NCBI RefSeq assembly: GCF_001039355.2 | Contig: NW_019775502.1 | Coordinates: 271,895-335,894 of the forward strand | Origin: Lingula anatina | Taxonomy: Eukaryota > Brachiopoda > Lingulata > Lingulida > Lingulidae | DNA: 64,000 nucleotides | Reading direction: 5' to 3' | Shown here: positions 1 to 13,111 of the stretch, piece after piece | Layout: every line of letters starts with the position of its first letter | Numbering within the stretch: the stretch's first letter is position 1 | Translations under genes and position numbers: made by a program | The notes under the pieces: generated by a model | What the model was told of the DNA's origin: nothing | What the model saw: the letters and a program-made list of their open reading frames with translations, nothing else | The model's database searches: none

Positions 1-329
1 TTTTTAACATAAAACAAAATAAACAGTTTACTGCCATTTTTATATGACCAACTAAGAAAATTGATGAGATGGAAAAAATATCAATAAGACAGTGTTATAT
101 GTCCAATTTCCTCCATTATGAGATTCTGAACATAGTGGATGATTGAATCTGACAAACTGCAATAATATGTGTTTATTTCCATTTTTGACACTTTATTACA
201 CAATACATGATAACAAGTTTACCATCATTTTTACAAAATCAACTAACAATGTTGTAAAGATGCAGGAAATGCCAAACAAACACATTTAAGTATCTTATTA
301 GTTCAATAATGAGACTGTTAACATGCCTA

Positions 330-815
330 AGAATTGAATGTGAGGAAATGTGAAAAAACAGCATAACTTCTAAAATAATGGACCGATTATGCTGATTTTC
401 CAACTCAACCTGCGTTTTAGTAAGATTTGCCACTCCTGTGAGTATAATGACAATTGGCCTATCTGTTTTTCTTATATTGTGTTATCAGTGTTGCATATAT
501 GCTGAAAAAAAGTGAAAAAATAGCCTAAATTCACTAAAAATGACCCAATCATGCTGATTTTCAAACTTGACCTGCGTATTATAAATATTCATCAGTTCTG
601 TAAGTTTCAAGCCAAAGGGTAAAACAGCTTTTCATTTATTGTGTTATCGGTGCTGCATATATGCTGAAAAAAGAGAAAAAACAGCATAACTTCCATATAG
701 ATGGCCATATCATGCTGATTTTCGAACTGGACCTGCATATTATGAAAGCTCATCAGTTCTGTAAGTTTCAAGCCAAAAGGTAAAACGGTTTTTCACTTAT
801 CATGTTATCGGTGGT
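330..815. repeat. Degenerate tandem repeat, about 160-170 bp unit, three copies
   Basis: Three diverged copies share the marks CATGCTGATTTTC, GACCTGCGTATTAT, TTCTGTAAGTTTCAAGCC and GTGTTATCGGTG. They start near 385, 550 and 710. The second and third copies are clearly closer to each other than to the first. No open frame runs through the units. A dispersed repeat family is likely, but I cannot name it. Confidence 0.6.
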
Positions 816-856
816 CAAAGTGCACGGCGACGATGACAGACGCAGGTGATGGCTAT

Positions 857-884
857 ATGTACAGACACATCTGTGTCTGTACAT
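857..884. repeat. Perfect 13-bp inverted repeat with 2-nt spacer
   Basis: ATGTACAGACACA (857-869) is followed after two bases by its exact reverse complement (872-884). It lies just past the third copy of the degenerate tandem repeat and could be that element's terminal hairpin. Confidence 0.75.
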
Positions 885-1020
885 AAAAAGAGATTTTGAA
901 ATATTTTCAAATATGTACGATATTCCTGTAAGAACGAGCTAAGCGATTTGTCGGATTTAAAGTAGAGACAACACTAAAAAACGCACTCTTCTTTATTACC
1001 AAACTGTCTCTTGGCATATT

Positions 1021-1021
<1 letters not shown>

Positions 1022-1055
<34 letters not shown>
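1022..1055. repeat. (AG)n microsatellite
   Basis: An uninterrupted AG run of about 34 bp lies downstream of the IK 3' end. Confidence 0.95.
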
Positions 1056-1056
<1 letters not shown>

Positions 1057-1820
1057 AAGTGCAAATTTCCCTGAAATTTTCCTTTTTTGCCCCAAAAGTT
1101 CACTCCTCGTGTTCATATTTGCAGGGCCACCCAATTAAATACTGGATACTATCAAAGTTTTCAAGTGAATATAGACCCGCCACCTGCCCCGGCAATCTCT
1201 TTTGAATTCTTTATTTTAAATGCCCACGTCTTACGCTTCAAATTAAATTTTTTTCTCACGTTGATACACCTATTTCAGATTCCAATTAGCAATTAACATG
1301 GTAGTTGCTCAATCAAATAAAGGCACATATTTCTTCTAGCACTTTTTTGATAGTGCATCAATTCCTGAGTTGCCACAGACCAACAAAGACAATGCAACTT
1401 CATATTGAATGTTACATTTATTGTCGAATTGTATACATATTCTCGATGATCAACCTCTAAAATCACCGTTATGATATCATTTCGGGATAATGGACATGAA
1501 AAATCTAAACACAAAAATATAAAAGGACTCTTCCAATGATTCGTTAAGTATGCTGTATGTACACTCTAGGTGAAAGTCCTTCATCAAGAAAAGAGGTAGA
1601 AGAGTTTCATTTCTTTTTTTAAACTTTTTAAAGAAAGAGTATGATCGCTTAGTTAAACATTGTATTGTATTGTATTTACAACAACGCCCTTTATCCAAGA
1701 TCACCTTCTAATTTGAGAACAACTGGTGGTTGATATACATACAAAGATCTGAAAAAAATATCCTTTACAAAAATGGCAAGCCTATTTTATACAGGCTTGA
1801 CACGAAACTTCTCAGTAAGT

Positions 1821-1826
1821 TTTATT
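1821..1826 (-). terminator. Likely IK poly(A) signal
   Basis: On the minus strand this hexamer reads AATAAA. It lies 37 nt past the IK stop codon (1863-1865), the normal position for a short 3' UTR. No 3'-end data are available. Confidence 0.5.
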
Positions 1827-1862
1827 TGTAATATTTTACTTTCAACCAAGTCCTCTTTCTAT

Positions 1863-4800
1863 TCAATATTTCCCTCTTTTACTTCTAGAATCTCCCTCTT
1901 CACCCATTTTCTTTCTCTTCTGGATAATATTTTGAATTTTCTGCCATTCACGATCTAATTCTGCTTTCTCATCCTTGGGCCCGGCGCGTCTTGTCTTCCT
2001 GCCGTCTGCCATTTTGACTCCATATTGGAAAGCAGCCCTGGAGTTGAAACGATTACCAATGTTCACAAAACCAGACCACAGAATCACACTTATATTCAAA
2101 CAAATGTTTCATAACACTATTTAAGAAAGCAAGTGATTTAATCAATTATTAAAAAGACCAAAAAAGCAATTAATAAAAGAACTTGAGACGATCACCAATG
2201 TTCACAAAACCAGACCACAGAATCACACTTTTATTCAAACAAATGTTTCATAACACCATTTGAGAAAGCAAATGATTTAATCAATTATTAAAAAGACCAA
2301 AAATGCAATTAATAAAAGAACTTGAGACGATCACCAATGTTCACAAAACCAGACCACGAAATCAAACTTAAATTCCAACTAATGTGAGTGATTTAATCAA
2401 TGAGTATAAAAAAGCATTCAGAAAATTAAAAACTTACTTTGGAAGAGCCTCCTTGTTAGCCATGTAGTCACTGTACTCCTCCTGTGTGTCAAAGTCCCAG
2501 CGTCCCACTGGCCCCTTCTTGTTACCCATGTCCATCTTGGTGTAGTCTACTTCATCATCAGAGTCAGCAATGGCATCGTCTGCTTCCTCCATACTACAAT
2601 AGATCATAGATAATTTGGCACATTTCTTCCAAATTGTGGAAATGTACTGTAAACAAAATTTCAAGGAGAAAGCTTTCTGTGCAATAACATCTACATTTAT
2701 GACTCTTATAACATATACCCATCGAACTGTTAGGATTTAGTAATGCAGTATCAAAAACATTCTTGAGTAATATCGATTAACATTTGTATTTTGAGAATGA
2801 AATTAAGACAGAGACTGAGTAAGAGATGTCAAGAGACAGCAAAACAAAGAGAGAAAGAGAGAGCGAGTGAGCTTGTACATCCGTCTTACCCTGGATAACA
2901 TTCAGCATAACTATCAATTTCTGTCTTCCTTTTCAGTTTTTTCAGCAACTCTCCTCCTTGTTTCACCCTGAAACAAAACGAAGTCCCTCGGTCCATAAAA
3001 GTCATAATGCAGAAAGAAGTATGTGTAAAAACAGCTTGCTTATCAAAAGTTTAACATTTGATATTGTCATTGTTGACCTTTCTACACCTTGACAGATGAT
3101 GGCTGCATGAAACATTATGAGCAGGCGATGTATACATGTATAAATACACAGAAATTTAACAAGCAACTACAAACAAACAAAAATAATATTTAAATAATAA
3201 CAAATAAATAAATTATTAAATAATAAAAGTATCAAAAAAGAATTTGTCTTACGGTTTTGTATCTGGACCCAGTCCTGCAGTTCTCCCCAGTCCAGCCTCA
3301 CGCTCCAGGTCTGCAGGAGCCCAACCCTGAATACAGAAATAAAACCACATTAAGGCAATGCTAATTTGTCCCACTTATGTTTGGGGTAGGGCTAACACTC
3401 GACAATTTAGCCAAAATGCTAAAACCTACCTAAATTGGCTAAACAAAAAGGGCTCGATTTGACTTGTTTTAGTCAAATTATAACCATTTGGACAACAGAT
3501 AAACAACAAAGTAGCAATTTGGCTAAGGGAAAAAAATGCTAGCACTACAACAGTATGTGAATATACAAGTTCTGCAAAGAGTCATATATGTTTCATCTAA
3601 TAAAAAAGTCATTACGCAAAATTTGATTTAGTAAGATAAACAATTGGTAACTGTAGTTAGCTGAGCTGTGAAACTAGCCTTTTGTTATGTGAAAAGATGT
3701 TATACCTTCGAGAATTTCTCATTTATTGATTTCACCAGTTCTTTTGCTGATTCTGGACCCTTTTCTCTTTCCTCTTCCTGTAAGGACAAAACAAATGTTT
3801 TACTACCAAGTACCGAGGTTAAGTACATCAATAATAAATTGAAAGTCTGTGAGCTTTGAAACTGTCATTAACTGTATATCATATGCATATGAAGCAATAA
3901 TCTTGTCTGAGTTCTTCACAGAAAATCTTACAAAGCCTAGGCAACTTTTAGTTGAATCAGAGAAAAATCCCTGACCACTACACAAATTTGTACAATAAAC
4001 TCACTTCTTCAAGTGGTTTCTCAAAGTAATTTCTCTTCTTGTCTCTGTCCCTTCCTCTGTCTCTGTCATGTCCTCTATCTCGGTCTCCGCGGTCTCTGCC
4101 ACGCTCGCGGTCACGGTCGTGATCTCTGTCTCTGCGTTCTCTACAAAATGTACACAGGGTTTTCATCATAGTACAGTAAGACAACTGCTGACATGAAAAT
4201 CAGCCTCATAACACATTTTTGTTGATAAATTTATTCTTGCATCTCTGTATAAAACCAGCAGTATCTGTAATAGTCATGGTAAAATTCATTCAAAACTTTG
4301 GCTGTGTAAAATAAAACAAATTTGAAAAGTGTATTTTCTTTGCCATTCGAACAGATTTGCTAGTTATACTGTGACACTCAACATTCAAAAGCAAACAAGA
4401 CCCAAGTAAGTGGTTTTTCTGCCATGAGTAATTAACAGCCAATGCTTTAAAAAGTAAACAGTTTTATTTTTCTCTACCTGTCTCTATCTCTATCCCGATC
4501 TCTATCCCGGTCTCTATCCCTGTCCCTGTCTCTGTCCCGTCTATCACGTTCTTTCTTTTCCTTTGCTGAGGTATAAGCTGGATTGTAATCACCAATGTCT
4601 CCATAGATACTGTAAAGGAGTAAAAGTATTTTGAAGATCTGAAGATTACAAATGTTATCTCCTAAATAATATGATATTATTGAAAACTTATAATTTATGT
4701 GCCTTATTTTCTTTTAACATTAGCATGCAATGGTTGAAAAGCAACATAAAAGACTCAAATCCTTTAAGCATATTCAAAATAATGAATGGAATGAACATAT

Positions 4801-7800
4801 CTATAAAAAGAAGGAAACTGAACTAAAGAATTCTTTTATTTTGTCAAAATATATTACTTTAATGATGCAATCATCTGAATAATATGCTTACTTATCATCA
4901 GCACCTTGCAGCTTCTCCTTTACCTTCTCCTCCTTAATTTTTCCTGCAAAAATATCAATGTGTGCATGTCAACCAATAATCACAAACAATAAGGATGTGG
5001 GATGACCTCCTCTCTCTCTCTGCATCATAAGAAATGGAACAATTGATACAGAAAATACCTAGTGCATTACGATCAAACAGATCTCCTTTATTATTAATTC
5101 AGTGATTGTCTTTGGTTTGTCAGTACATGGTTCTATAAGACATAACTAAGCTTCTTCATTAAATACTGCCTTTACATCACTTTCACCTTTTTCTTTCAGT
5201 TTCTTTTTCTTGTCCCTCCTTCCTTGCCTCAAATAGGACAGAATCTGAGTTAGTTTGTTGATGACAATGTCATTGGTGGTCAGAGTAGTGGTGGACTGAA
5301 ACATAATACAAAATGTCTCAAGGTTTATATAAGTAAAAAAAACAAACAAACTGAGATAACAGTTATGTTTGGCTGAGGCGTGGGCATACATTGCCAAAGG
5401 AGGAAAGTATGTCACTGTGTCAGAAAATAATGAAGAGGTGGGGAGGGGGGGGGGGATTTTTCATTGCAATAGTCCATGCCTCCCAACCATGACCCTGGGG
5501 AGAGGAGGGGGGGGGAGAGGTTAGTGGAAAGAAAACCCTTTTTAAAATCCCTGCTGTCGAAGGATACCCTGTTACCTCTACATTGGGGCAGTCAGCTTTG
5601 CTCCTGATGAGGGTGGTGGGGATGTCTGTCTCTGCATACTCGTCCTCAACGTCTACAACATATGCCATACGCTTGGGACCAAACAATTCATTCCTCTCTG
5701 GGGCTTTCTGCTTGAACAGGACTCGGAAAATATTTCTGGCTGAAAATATGAAAACATATCATAAGTGCATAGTTTAATCTTTGAAGACTTTCAAGAAAAT
5801 ATCATACTGGGTTGGTAAAGAATATTTTAGTCCAGTTTAAGATCGGTGTTAAATATGTCTTACCTATTGGTGTCTTCAGCTCCACTTTTTCCTCTTCAGA
5901 TGTCTCTTCCCTGTGAAAACATTAGAATAAATGGCGTTACACAACGCATTCATGTGGACCTATCACCAATATCTTCTTTATACTGAACAAGGAGAGTCTG
6001 AGTAACCTTGACTTCTTCCACAAATATAACTTCAGTTGGGGAACTAGACAGTGTTAATACATTACAATGCCAACAATACAATGCCAACAATATATACAAT
6101 TTTCATGGGTAAAGTATTCCAACCCGAACCCATTCCAACCAGAATGCCAGTATTAATATCATTTTAAGAAGTTGCAACAATGAAACTAAACTCTAGTGCA
6201 ATTTTATTTATTCCTTATTCTTCTCCACTGTCAACTAGGCAAGAAGACAGTCTATAGAACAAAGAACAATCTGCCCTTACTTTGCCTGCACCAACATGTC
6301 GTCCAGCACTGCTTCATCTTCTTGTTCTTTGCTGGAAATCTCTGCTCGCACCTGTATTTATATACAAACATCTCATCATCATAGCACTCGGAATCATTGC
6401 CACCTGTTTACAACTTGTCTCAGGTTACAGATAATTGGAATGGTGTTTGAAATAACCACTGACCTACAACACCAAAGCAAATTACAGTCCAGCCAATACA
6501 AAAATAGAGGGCTGAGGTCAGTGATTCTTTAGCCAGGTAACTGACCCACTGGACATAAAAATCCTTCTGAAGTCAAAGCCTTGAGAAAGGTTATAATTGT
6601 ACCTGATGCACATTATCATCTGGTGGACTTGTTCTAGCAAAATTGAGTTAACCCAAAAAGACACGTATCAATATGTTAAGTACCTTGTCCAGAAGAGCAT
6701 AATCCAGCCCTTTCACCAAATGTGTGTGTTCCATATCTCCTCCAAGGTATTTGGACTCCTGGATGGCCTGCTTTCTTCTCTCTGCATAGCTTTCTCCTCT
6801 ACAACAACAAAAAGGGTATTCACAAAAACAATGTGTATTACAGAAATTCTGATATGGGGCATTTCTGCATATATCACAGTAACCTGTAATGTTTCAGACT
6901 CACTTCAAATTTTAGTTTAAAAGGGACCAGTCTAACTTGGAAAGAAGTAATAGAATACATCATCTGATTTAAACTTTCTTCTGATCCAAATAAGCAAAGC
7001 TTACACACTCAAAGTTCATGGAATGGTCACATCCTTCTCACACTGCTCAAATATTGACATAGTTAACATGTTCCTAAGAACATAAACCATGGTGAAAAAT
7101 GCCACATGAAAACAGAACTCCAAGATAAATCAAGGCAGGTAAACAATCCCTTTTAGTCAAGAATATAAGAAAAATGCTAAATTTAGACACCCACGATGAT
7201 TCAAATCAAGTTTTTTGTGTGAACAGTCAAATATAAACACACATTAGTTGATCATATATAAGCTGATTCTCTATGAAATATTTGGACATTAAACTTACGC
7301 CTTAGCATCAGGTGCCACTGCCCTGTAGTCAGCGGTGGTGCTGATCATTTCTGGCTCCTGGTACTCTGATTTTCCGTCTCTTCTCTCAGCTGCCTGAAAA
7401 CAGAGGTTCATCAATTTATATGTACCTATGGATGTCATTTGACCGTGGCGACGTATGCTTTAATCATTTTTTTTTTTGTGAAATATGAGTACTTTCCCCA
7501 AGCAGGTATCATATAATACACTACCACCCTCTTGAGCATCAAAAAGTTGTGTTCTGGCATATATTGCTCAGGTAACAGTATAACTTCACTGGTGAATTTA
7601 GAATTTTTTAAGACAAAAAGTGGGACAGGAAGGATTTTTAACTGATACACACAATGCCGTTGTGAACTTAAGTTTTGACCTCTTGTTATCCAAATTTTCA
7701 TGGACAAAATCTGTTCAGTTTCTTTATACTTGATTACCTATCTCTGACCAAAGTGAGGGCTTTTACCTGAAGTCCAGTATTTTACCAAATATTTAAAAGT

Positions 7801-9344
7801 TCTGTAATGGTGGTATCTGTGGGAATAAAGTATTTACCCTGTCTCTGTACTTGCTGGCCAACTCTTTCTGTCTTTCTTCTTCCATCTTCTTCAGCTTGGC
7901 ATAGTACCTGAGAATGGCAGTTCAGAGATGTGTAGCAGGTCGCAAGAAATATAGCACCTTAATATGGCACTTCAGAGACATGACATGAGCAATATTACTT
8001 GTCAATGATGATGATTACCTTCCAATCATATCATATCATAACCCATGAAACATCCAAGTAACAAAGCAGTTATTTATTTCTCTTTTCTGTAAAATAATTT
8101 CTATCATCCTGTATCCAGTTAGCAAATATGCTACATATGATGAAACTGAAAATCAAAAATGTAAGTAGGATCAAAACAAGGAGGACGATAAGGGGATGTC
8201 AAAGGGTGTTGAAAAATCAGAACTTACAGCTTTTTCTTCTTTCTCCTCACTGCGGGATCACTTTCTTCTTCTATGCTTTTTGGGCTGAAAGTTTGAAAAA
8301 TAAATATAGTAAATACTTAAGTCAGATAACAGCAATATTACAACATTTGATGTTATCTTGGAAAACAGGTTTTAAATAATAATAATAATAATAACAATAA
8401 TAATAATAACAACAAATAGTAATGATGTTGTTAACAGTCATCTCAATCATCAGCTTTCGTGGGATGATTTTCAAATTTTTTCTATTCATTATTACCTTTT
8501 TTGCCTAGCAGGTATGTAACCCTAGAATAAGTGTACATGATAGTGACAGTCCTTATGGCAGAGCAACTTACCTCTCCCATGTTAGTAGTGCTAAGTAGTG
8601 ATTTTTTTAGAATGCACACAATTTTGATGCAATAACACTTAAGTCTGAGGTCTTTGTAGGTGGCCTATGTTCCCATATTAAGGGAAACAGACATCATTAA
8701 GTAAGAAATGAACACTGGAGTATGACCTATGCCAAAATCTTCCCCTTTGTTTTTACCCAACATCATTTTCAACATTACAAGCATGACATAACTTACAGTT
8801 TAGGCATCTTATCTGCCATAGCAGCCGAGGACTGTGAGGAGGAAGAGGAGCCCATGCCTGGTACCCTGGGAGTCATCATCAGCTTACGAAAGTCTTCGTT
8901 GGTCAATGGATGACTGAAAGCATATACAATTATAAGTACACTGCCACAGGAATTGTAATTTGACTCTCAGGGTGCATTAACATAATACTTCTTTGGTCAT
9001 TAATTACTGAAAGCATTTATCAGCTCACTTATTTTAACTATTAAAAATCAACAATGCATGGAAAAAAATAATAAAAGATGCCTGTAGTCTAGACTCTACT
9101 ACCCCCCCCCCCCACACACACACACACACACCACCACAGAGTTAAACAATTTACTTACGCGTCTTCCTCCTCTTCCTGCAACTGCCCCATGTTAGGTGGA
9201 GGCAGCGGATTTGAAAATATCTCCGTATCTCCTTAAAGGGAACGAAAAATTGATTAGGTGATACGAAGTAAATGCTAACAAAATACATGTATTTTCCACT
9301 TCTTAACTTAAGTTGCACTAGTATAGTGGGGTATAGTGGCCTTA

Positions 9345-9387
<43 letters not shown>

Positions 9388-9408
9388 AATGTACTCACTT
9401 TCTGGCAT
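1863..9408 (-). CDS. IK: Protein RED (IK), spliceosomal factor, 19 coding exons
   Basis: Splicing factor of the pre-catalytic (B) spliceosome, nuclear. Exons in coding order: 9408-9399, 9231-9159, 8913-8797, 8284-8228, 7907-7838, 7393-7299, 6798-6684, 6351-6281, 5910-5864, 5739-5576, 5295-5187, 4943-4892, 4609-4478, 4140-4005, 3777-3706, 3326-3253, 2967-2890, 2593-2438, 2037-1863. All joins use GT-AG and the phases fit; the total is 1803 nt, 600 aa (human about 557). The N terminus MPERDTEIFSNPL matches human MPERDNEPFSNPL. RED_N follows with LTNEDFRKLMMTPR, YYAKLK and GGDMEHTHLVKGLDYALL, then MAYVVDVEDEYAETDIPTTL and LTTNDIVINKLTQILSYLRQ. The Arg-Asp/Glu repeat that names the protein spans about residues 344-400 (exons 13-14). 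RED_C follows with YAECYPG, DDEVDYTKMDMGNKKGP, GRWDFDTQEEYSDYM and a C-terminal KRGKY. The first exon is only 10 coding nt. The gene looks intact. Confidence 0.96.
2050..2400. repeat. About 140-bp tandem repeat in last IK intron (2.5 copies)
   Basis: The phrase ACCAATGTTCACAAAACCAG recurs at about 2056, 2195 and 2335. Flanking sequence (CAAATGTTTCATAACAC, ATTAAAAAGACC, GAACTTGAGACG) repeats with it. The first two units are near-identical; the third is shortened. The array lies inside the 400-bp intron between the last two coding exons of IK. Confidence 0.85.
9347..9385. repeat. (AG)n microsatellite in IK intron 1
   Basis: An AG run of about 39 bp, starting about 14 bp downstream of the IK exon-1 donor on the minus strand. 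Confidence 0.95.
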
Positions 9409-9663
9409 CTTTACAAAGACTTCCTTTGCAAAATTAAGAAATCAAAAGAAGTATTTAAGTCTTAATTCTGACTTCTGATAGAACAACTCTTTCGGCTGAT
9501 GTGCCTGCTGCAGTTGCTCACGTGTATTCTCGTTTCTTGCGAGATGTGATGCCGATTTCTGATTGGACATTCTCTACAAAAGGTGGCAGTGCTTTAAAAC
9601 ATTGGCGGTTGTTTAGGAATATTTCTCTGCTGCTCGATATTTTTGGAATACAGCTGAAAGAGA
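9409..9663. promoter_or_regulatory. Shared divergent promoter region of IK (-) and HMMR (+)
   Basis: The ATG of IK (9408, minus) and the ATG of HMMR (9664, plus) are 255 bp apart, so both promoters and both 5' UTRs must lie here. An E-box CACGTG is at 9519-9524 and an inverted CCAAT box (ATTGG) at 9562-9566. I see no TATA box, which fits a housekeeping or cell-cycle divergent promoter. CCAAT boxes are typical of mitotic genes such as HMMR; the link is inference. Confidence 0.7.
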
Positions 9664-12600
9664 ATGTCATTTCCTAAGGCAAAAACAAAGCGTTTCAATG
9701 ATGTTAACAGTAAGTGTGCATTGCTTTGTAAAACACAAACATTCTGTCCAAAAAGTGATTTACTGCCCTTCAAACTGTTCCACATAATTTCAAGCCGCTT
9801 TGCGCGGTGTAAAATTATCTTATGGCCCAAACTGGCCAAAGCAGAAACAGTGGCCAGTAACTAAAAAAATAATAATAAAATAACAAACATTTGCTAGCCC
9901 GGTGTGGGTCCAGTGTTTATGTCTTAGACTGCATAAATAAGAATGAAGTTGTTTTTTTTTTTTTTTTTAATTAGCCATTTTAATATTTTTAATTGATTTG
10001 TTGAATCTACATACAATTTCTCTTTCAGACAATTGTATCTACAGACTGTTGTTTAAAGGTTGTAATCATGTCAAAAGAATGAAACTTTAAAATGTCAAAA
10101 TTGAAGCCTGGTTATATGTAGGGAACCCATGATTGCCAATTGCTGCTGGAGAAGAAAATGTTTAAATAATGTGATTTTTTTAAAGCGAGTAATTGTGCTA
10201 TATTTTAAATCTCTTCCAGATGCTGCCCCAGGTCCTGGTGCATATGATCCCAATTTGCATGAAAAAGTAAAAGGTTGTGCACCTATTCATGATGGCAGAT
10301 TTAAAACCCCCAAAGGTATAAGTTTGTATTTTACTGTAAATATATCTATACATGATGTACTGAAACCCATGGAAGTTTTAGGTTTGTCACAATATAGTGA
10401 AAATTAAAATAAAAATTGAATATCTAATCTTTAATTTTAAGCTATATAATATAAACTGTATGCTTAATCATTGGTTTCCATAAAAGATTTTATGTACTAG
10501 TAGATTTTCATAACTACATCATTTTACATTTTATATTTCTTTTATTCTCTATATATCAGATGTGATTCCTGGACCTGGAGCCTTTGATAGCAGCACCTGC
10601 AGCATAGGGACGCCAGCCAAGAAACTCTTTGGTGGACTTGGCAGTGTAAGATTAGCAGACTATATGACACAGGATTGGGTGGGATACAAAGCAATATAAT
10701 CACTTCGACAAATTCCCCTTCAGTGTATTACCAAATGGTCACCTACTGCTTTATCTTTCATACCACTTCTCTTTGCCTTATCATTAAGATTGTTCATGGT
10801 TCAGATGAATTGTATTTACTGTCCTTTTAGTGATAGTAACCACTTTGGGTATGTTTCACTCTTGTCACAAGAGCATCATCATGTTAAATGCTCCCAGGTT
10901 GTTGGGTATTATCCTGTATGTTTTCTTGGCAGATTTATTTTAGTAACAAATACTTCAATATCCGAGTTAGGAAAGTAATTTTTCCTGTCCAGTAAAAAAA
11001 AAAGGTTGTAACATATCTGCGTAACTGTTAAATCCTGACAACTGTCACTTCAGTCATGTTTATTATTTACTTGCTTTGAAAGGCATACTCAGAATACTAG
11101 TCCATAAATAGTGAATGCTTAAATTTTTATGACGTTAAGAAAAAGATGTTAGTTCTTTAATTATTGTGGTTCTTGTAATGGCTATGACTATGCAAATTTA
11201 TTTAATTTTCAACTTTCTGATTTGACATATGAACTTAACATGAATGAGTAACATTTTTACTGTGCTTTTCATTTCAGAGCAAGAAAAGTTTTTCTGTACA
11301 AGATCTTTCTAAACAAAGAGACCTGGAGAGAGAGGTGAGTATTGGGTTTCTTGTCCTTATAAAACAACCCAAACATGCTGTTTCGTATTGCAATATTTAT
11401 TTTCAGTATTGCATCATTATATCTGTCGGTTTATCTCTTAAAGAATGATACATGCTTATGAGTACATATGAAATGAAATTCTACTATATTCTCACTGATA
11501 AGGAATTTAATAACGGATCAGATATTAATAAGTGCTTTAATAACCCAATGAGGTTTTTTGCAGTTTGTTAATTTATTAATAATTTATATATTTATCAAAA
11601 TCTTTTATTCTCCTCAGTGTCTAATAGTAGACTAGACTTTTGTTATACTAGTCCAGGACTGAAGGCAAAGAAAGCAGTGAGCTTTGAATCTAAATTTGTC
11701 CAGGGTCTAAAGCTGTAATTCTCTCAGTGGGGTCAACTAAAGGGCTGTAAAGGTCCACTTCAGAAATATGACCCCTTAAGACCTGGCATCCCTATTATTT
11801 TACCTAGTCCCAAGTATTTGCAAATTTCAAATCCATAAGGCTTACAACTATATTCTCAGTACTATGTTTTCTTAATATAATTGACATAAAATGGTTGTTA
11901 TTGGAAATTTCAGATTAAAAAACTTCTCAAGGAGAGGGCGACACAAGACAAGACGCTGGCAAATAAGGAGGAGGAGATAACTCGTCTGGATGGGAAACTT
12001 CAGGCAGCGTATAAAGACAGGAGTGGGTTGCAAGCTCAGGTGGCAGTGTTAGAAAAGGAGCTGAAGGAAGTAAACAAGGGAAATGAGATTCTTAAAGCTA
12101 AGGTTAGTTAGGAGTTATGTTAATGTTCCATTCAGTCGTGATATTAAATAGATGTTGAATTGCACAGTCAAACAGGAGAGTATGCACACACATTGGGTGT
12201 TTAATGCTTTTTGAAATTTGTAAGCAAAATACTTGATAATGTTGTGAAAAAATCTCATGCACTTGGGTGTTCACAGATACATGCACACCATTTTGATAAC
12301 TGTATTTGAGTAAGACTGATAACGCAATTTATCACTTGGCTATTCTTTTACTATGCTGCCTTCTCCAGGTTAATGCAAGTGACAGTTCCAACAAGCGCCA
12401 GCACACTTTGAAGGATGAGCTGACCAGTCTGCATGTCCAGTTGTCCAAGAAGGACCAAGAGGTCGCTGACCTGCAGAATGACCTCGATGTGATGACCAAA
12501 ACAATGCAGGCAGATCTCGAGGCTTCTCGGGCAAATGTGGCTGCCTTAGAAGAAAGGAATAGGGCATTAGGTCAGTAGATGTAGCACTTATGTTTCATTT

Positions 12601-13063
12601 ATTCATTTATTTATTTATTTTTTATTTTTGACTTCTATCACAGTTTCACTTTTAATTGGCAAATGAAGCAGCATGAATCAGTTTTCATGTGGCAGTGTCT
12701 TGAAAAACTAATATTCAGTGAAGAGATCGAGAAAACTTATTTATTTAAGGAACCGTAATAATTGTTTCAAATGAAAATTTTGGTTGTTGCAAAAAATCGT
12801 CATTACAGTGAATTCAGAGAATATCTTTATTAACAGATATTGTTATTATTATTTATTGATTTGTTATTCATATTATTATTATTTCTTTTTACTTAAGAAT
12901 TAGAGACATTTTTGATAGCACTGTATCTTTTGAATAAAATTACTATCTATCCTGAGAAAAAAATTAACCCAAATAAATGCCTGCCTTTTTAGAGCAGTCC
13001 AATGAAGAAATTATGGCACACTCTGAAGAGATTGAGGAACAAGTAACTCAGCTACACAGTAAG

Positions 13064-13111
<48 letters not shown>

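Larger units (their letters stand above)
1..1820. other. 3' flank of IK, no gene seen
   Basis: I see no convincing gene here. The stretch holds a degenerate tandem repeat (about 330-815), a perfect 13-bp palindrome (857-884) and an AG dinucleotide run (1022-1055). The short open frames that cross the AG run translate to RERERE or SLSLSL and are microsatellite artefacts. Confidence 0.6.

Noticed and set aside
1011-1205. Open frames with RERERE or SLSLSL runs here and at 9151-9478 and 30270-30660
   Set aside because: Translations of AG/CT microsatellites.
5420-5686. Open frame extending IK exon 10 into the intron (Pro-rich tail)
   Set aside because: Read-through into a G/C homopolymer; the donor at 5575 and the conserved next exon define the real end.
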